This document shows positions 62,960-64,000 of a DNA stretch of 64,000 nucleotides, one piece after another (within the stretch, counting starts at the first letter, position 1; each line of letters begins with the position of its first letter). A program made the position numbers and the translations under genes. The notes under the pieces are model-generated. The model saw nothing but the letters and a program-made list of their open reading frames with translations, did no database searches and was not told the DNA's origin. Origin of the DNA: Paracoccaceae bacterium (lineage in GTDB: Bacteria; Pseudomonadota; Alphaproteobacteria; Rhodobacterales; Rhodobacteraceae); assembly GCA_024742405.1 (NCBI GenBank), contig JANSYP010000001.1:62001-126000 (forward strand), read 5' to 3'.

Positions 62960-63543
62960 TGTTCGTCCGTCGCCGAAAGCTGCGGCTGGTGACGGACCGG
63001 CTTGTTCTCCGTCCGCCGCTGCATTCCGACTTTACCGACTGGTCGAACTTGCGCCGCGACAGTGCCGGGTTTCTGCAACCTTGGGAGCCGTCCTGGTCTT
63101 CCGATCACCTGACGCGCAAGGCATTCACCAACCGGGTTTACTGGGCGCAGCGGTCCGTCGCGTCCGGCACGGCACTGCCGCTTTTCATGGTGCAGGCAGA
63201 GGAACATACGCTTGTCGGCGCGGTCACGCTTGACAATATCCGCCGCGGGCCGGCCCAGGCGGCGACGCTGGGTTATTGGATCGGTGCACCTTTTGCCCGG
63301 CGCGGTTTCATGCGCGAAGCGATCGAGGCTGTGGCGCACCACGCCTTTACCGCGTTGGATCTCAGTCGGATCGAGGCCGCCTGCCTGCCGGAAAACACGG
63401 CCTCCCGCGGTGTTCTGGAGAAAAGCGGCTTCAAGTATGAAGGCGTGGCGCAGAGCTACCTGCAGATCAACGGACGCTGGCGCAACCATGTGCTCTACGC
63501 CAATCTGCGGCGCGACCGTCGGGGCCGCACGACCGTCGGTTAG
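62959..63543 (+). CDS. GNAT acetyltransferase, RimJ/RimL type
   Basis: A 194-residue GNAT protein: RLVTDRLVLRPPLHSDFTDW, then LGYWIGAPFARRGFMREAIEAVAHHAF (acetyl-CoA loop RRGFM) and RIEAACLPENTASRGVLEKSGFKYEG, the RimJ/RimL pattern. These enzymes acetylate N-termini of ribosomal or other proteins, or small amines; the target is not known here. Its ATG overlaps the stop of the M16 gene, so the two are co-translated. Confidence 0.88.
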   Translation: MFVRRRKLRLVTDRLVLRPPLHSDFTDWSNLRRDSAGFLQPWEPSWSSDHLTRKAFTNRVYWAQRSVASGTALPLFMVQAEEHTLVGAVTLDNIRRGPAQAATLGYWIGAPFARRGFMREAIEAVAHHAFTALDLSRIEAACLPENTASRGVLEKSGFKYEGVAQSYLQINGRWRNHVLYANLRRDRRGRTTVG

Positions 63544-63624
63544 CGTACCAGGCGCCTGCGCCCTTCCGGGCGCGTCCCATGCCTGCTAGGCTACGCTCAA
63601 ACAGAGCAGAAAAAAGAGGCAGGC

Positions 63625-64000
63625 ATGACGCTTTCAAGGCGAAGCTTTGCACTAGGGATCTCCGCCGTGGCGCTCGCGGGCTGCGCGGGTACGGGTACGC
63701 CGACGGTGACGGGTAGGGCTTCGCCCACACCAGGGATGACCCCGGTGCCCAATGCCGGGTTCGACGCATGGGTGGCCTCCTACCGGGGCCGGGCGCTGTC
63801 GCGGGGGATTTCCGAGAGTACCTTCCAGAACGCCTTCCGGGGCGCAGGCTATCTGCCTGGGGTTATCGAACGCGACCGCCAGCAGGTCGAGTTCACCCGT
63901 ACGCTGGAGGACTATCTTGCGATCGCGGCCTCGGATGAGCGGGTGTCGAAGGGGCGCGCGAACCTGCGCCGCTATGACAGCACGCTCGCACGGATCGAAC
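63625..64000 (+). CDS. Lytic murein transglycosylase, lipoprotein (partial)
   Basis: The first 125 residues of a gene cut by the window end. A lipobox (VALAGC, Cys20) marks an outer-membrane lipoprotein. The sequence FDAWVASYRGRALSRGISESTFQNAF...VIERDRQQVEFTRTLEDYL...RVSKGRANLRRY matches the MltB-type family, which cleaves the glycan strands of peptidoglycan with release of anhydromuramic ends. AGAGGCAGG precedes the ATG. The catalytic glutamate lies beyond the window. Confidence 0.88.
   Translation, partial: MTLSRRSFALGISAVALAGCAGTGTPTVTGRASPTPGMTPVPNAGFDAWVASYRGRALSRGISESTFQNAFRGAGYLPGVIERDRQQVEFTRTLEDYLAIAASDERVSKGRANLRRYDSTLARIE

Noticed and set aside
63556-63573. GCGCCC-TTCC-GGGCGC hairpin as a terminator
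   Set aside because: Short stem and no T-run; left unannotated.

Overview
The window is GC-rich, densely packed DNA of an alphaproteobacterium, most likely of the Rhodobacteraceae/Roseobacter group. The evidence is the aa3-type cytochrome oxidase operon order (ctaC-ctaB-small subunit-ctaG-ctaE, then SURF1-thrC-M16 peptidase), the chain ruvCAB / ybgC-tolQRAB-pal-cpoB-tilS-ftsH, and families typical of that group (DUF1523, YcjX/YcjF pair, DUF484 next to xerC, ligase-associated helicase and PdeM). Most of it is chromosomal core. I saw no rRNA, tRNA, CRISPR array, insertion sequence or prophage. Many genes are translationally coupled through ATGA, GTGA or TGATG overlaps.

Layout. 1-9744: the tail of an unknown gene, an arylformamidase-like hydrolase, a periplasmic protein and a P1 peptidase (minus strand), then a plus-strand series of a small membrane protein, DUF1523, YcjX, YcjF, a cyclic-nucleotide-domain flavoprotein and a VIT1-type metal transporter, closed by a PAS protein on the minus strand. 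10014-18150: ileS, DUF3253, xerC, DUF484, a transaldolase-family aldolase and priA. 18161-23148: an accessory stretch with a YeeE/TsuA-type sulfur permease under an FNR-like box, two tiny single-span membrane proteins, a strong inverted repeat, an MFS transporter, an SGNH hydrolase and a 455-base gap. 23149-26636: prmA, a DUF1127 gene and ruvCAB. 26646-32157: an accessory block (DUF3604 protein, periplasmic asparaginase, unknown protein, DUF4345 protein, P-loop kinase) lying between ruvB and ybgC. 32333-42191: tol-pal, tilS, ftsH, chorismate mutase and folD. 42291-47111: pdeM and the Lhr-type helicase, split by an MFS exporter. 47224-55131: a degenerate HAD protein, a small GNAT, a two-subunit CoA transferase, topA, dprA and tldD. 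55308-64000: the cytochrome oxidase subunit/assembly operon with a two-gene insertion (a 51-residue membrane protein and a DsbB-like protein), thrC, an M16 peptidase, a RimJ-type acetyltransferase and the start of a lytic transglycosylase.

How the genes work together. RuvABC, PriA, XerC, TopA and DprA serve DNA processing; Tol-Pal with CpoB and the terminal transglycosylase serve the envelope; CtaB, CtaG and SURF1 build the oxidase whose subunits II and III are ctaC and ctaE. The least explained places are the 18-21 kb sulfur-permease/small-protein locus, the redox-inactive-looking three-domain flavoprotein next to the VIT1 transporter, the MFS gene inside the pdeM-helicase pair, and the small membrane protein plus DsbB-like protein inside the cox operon.
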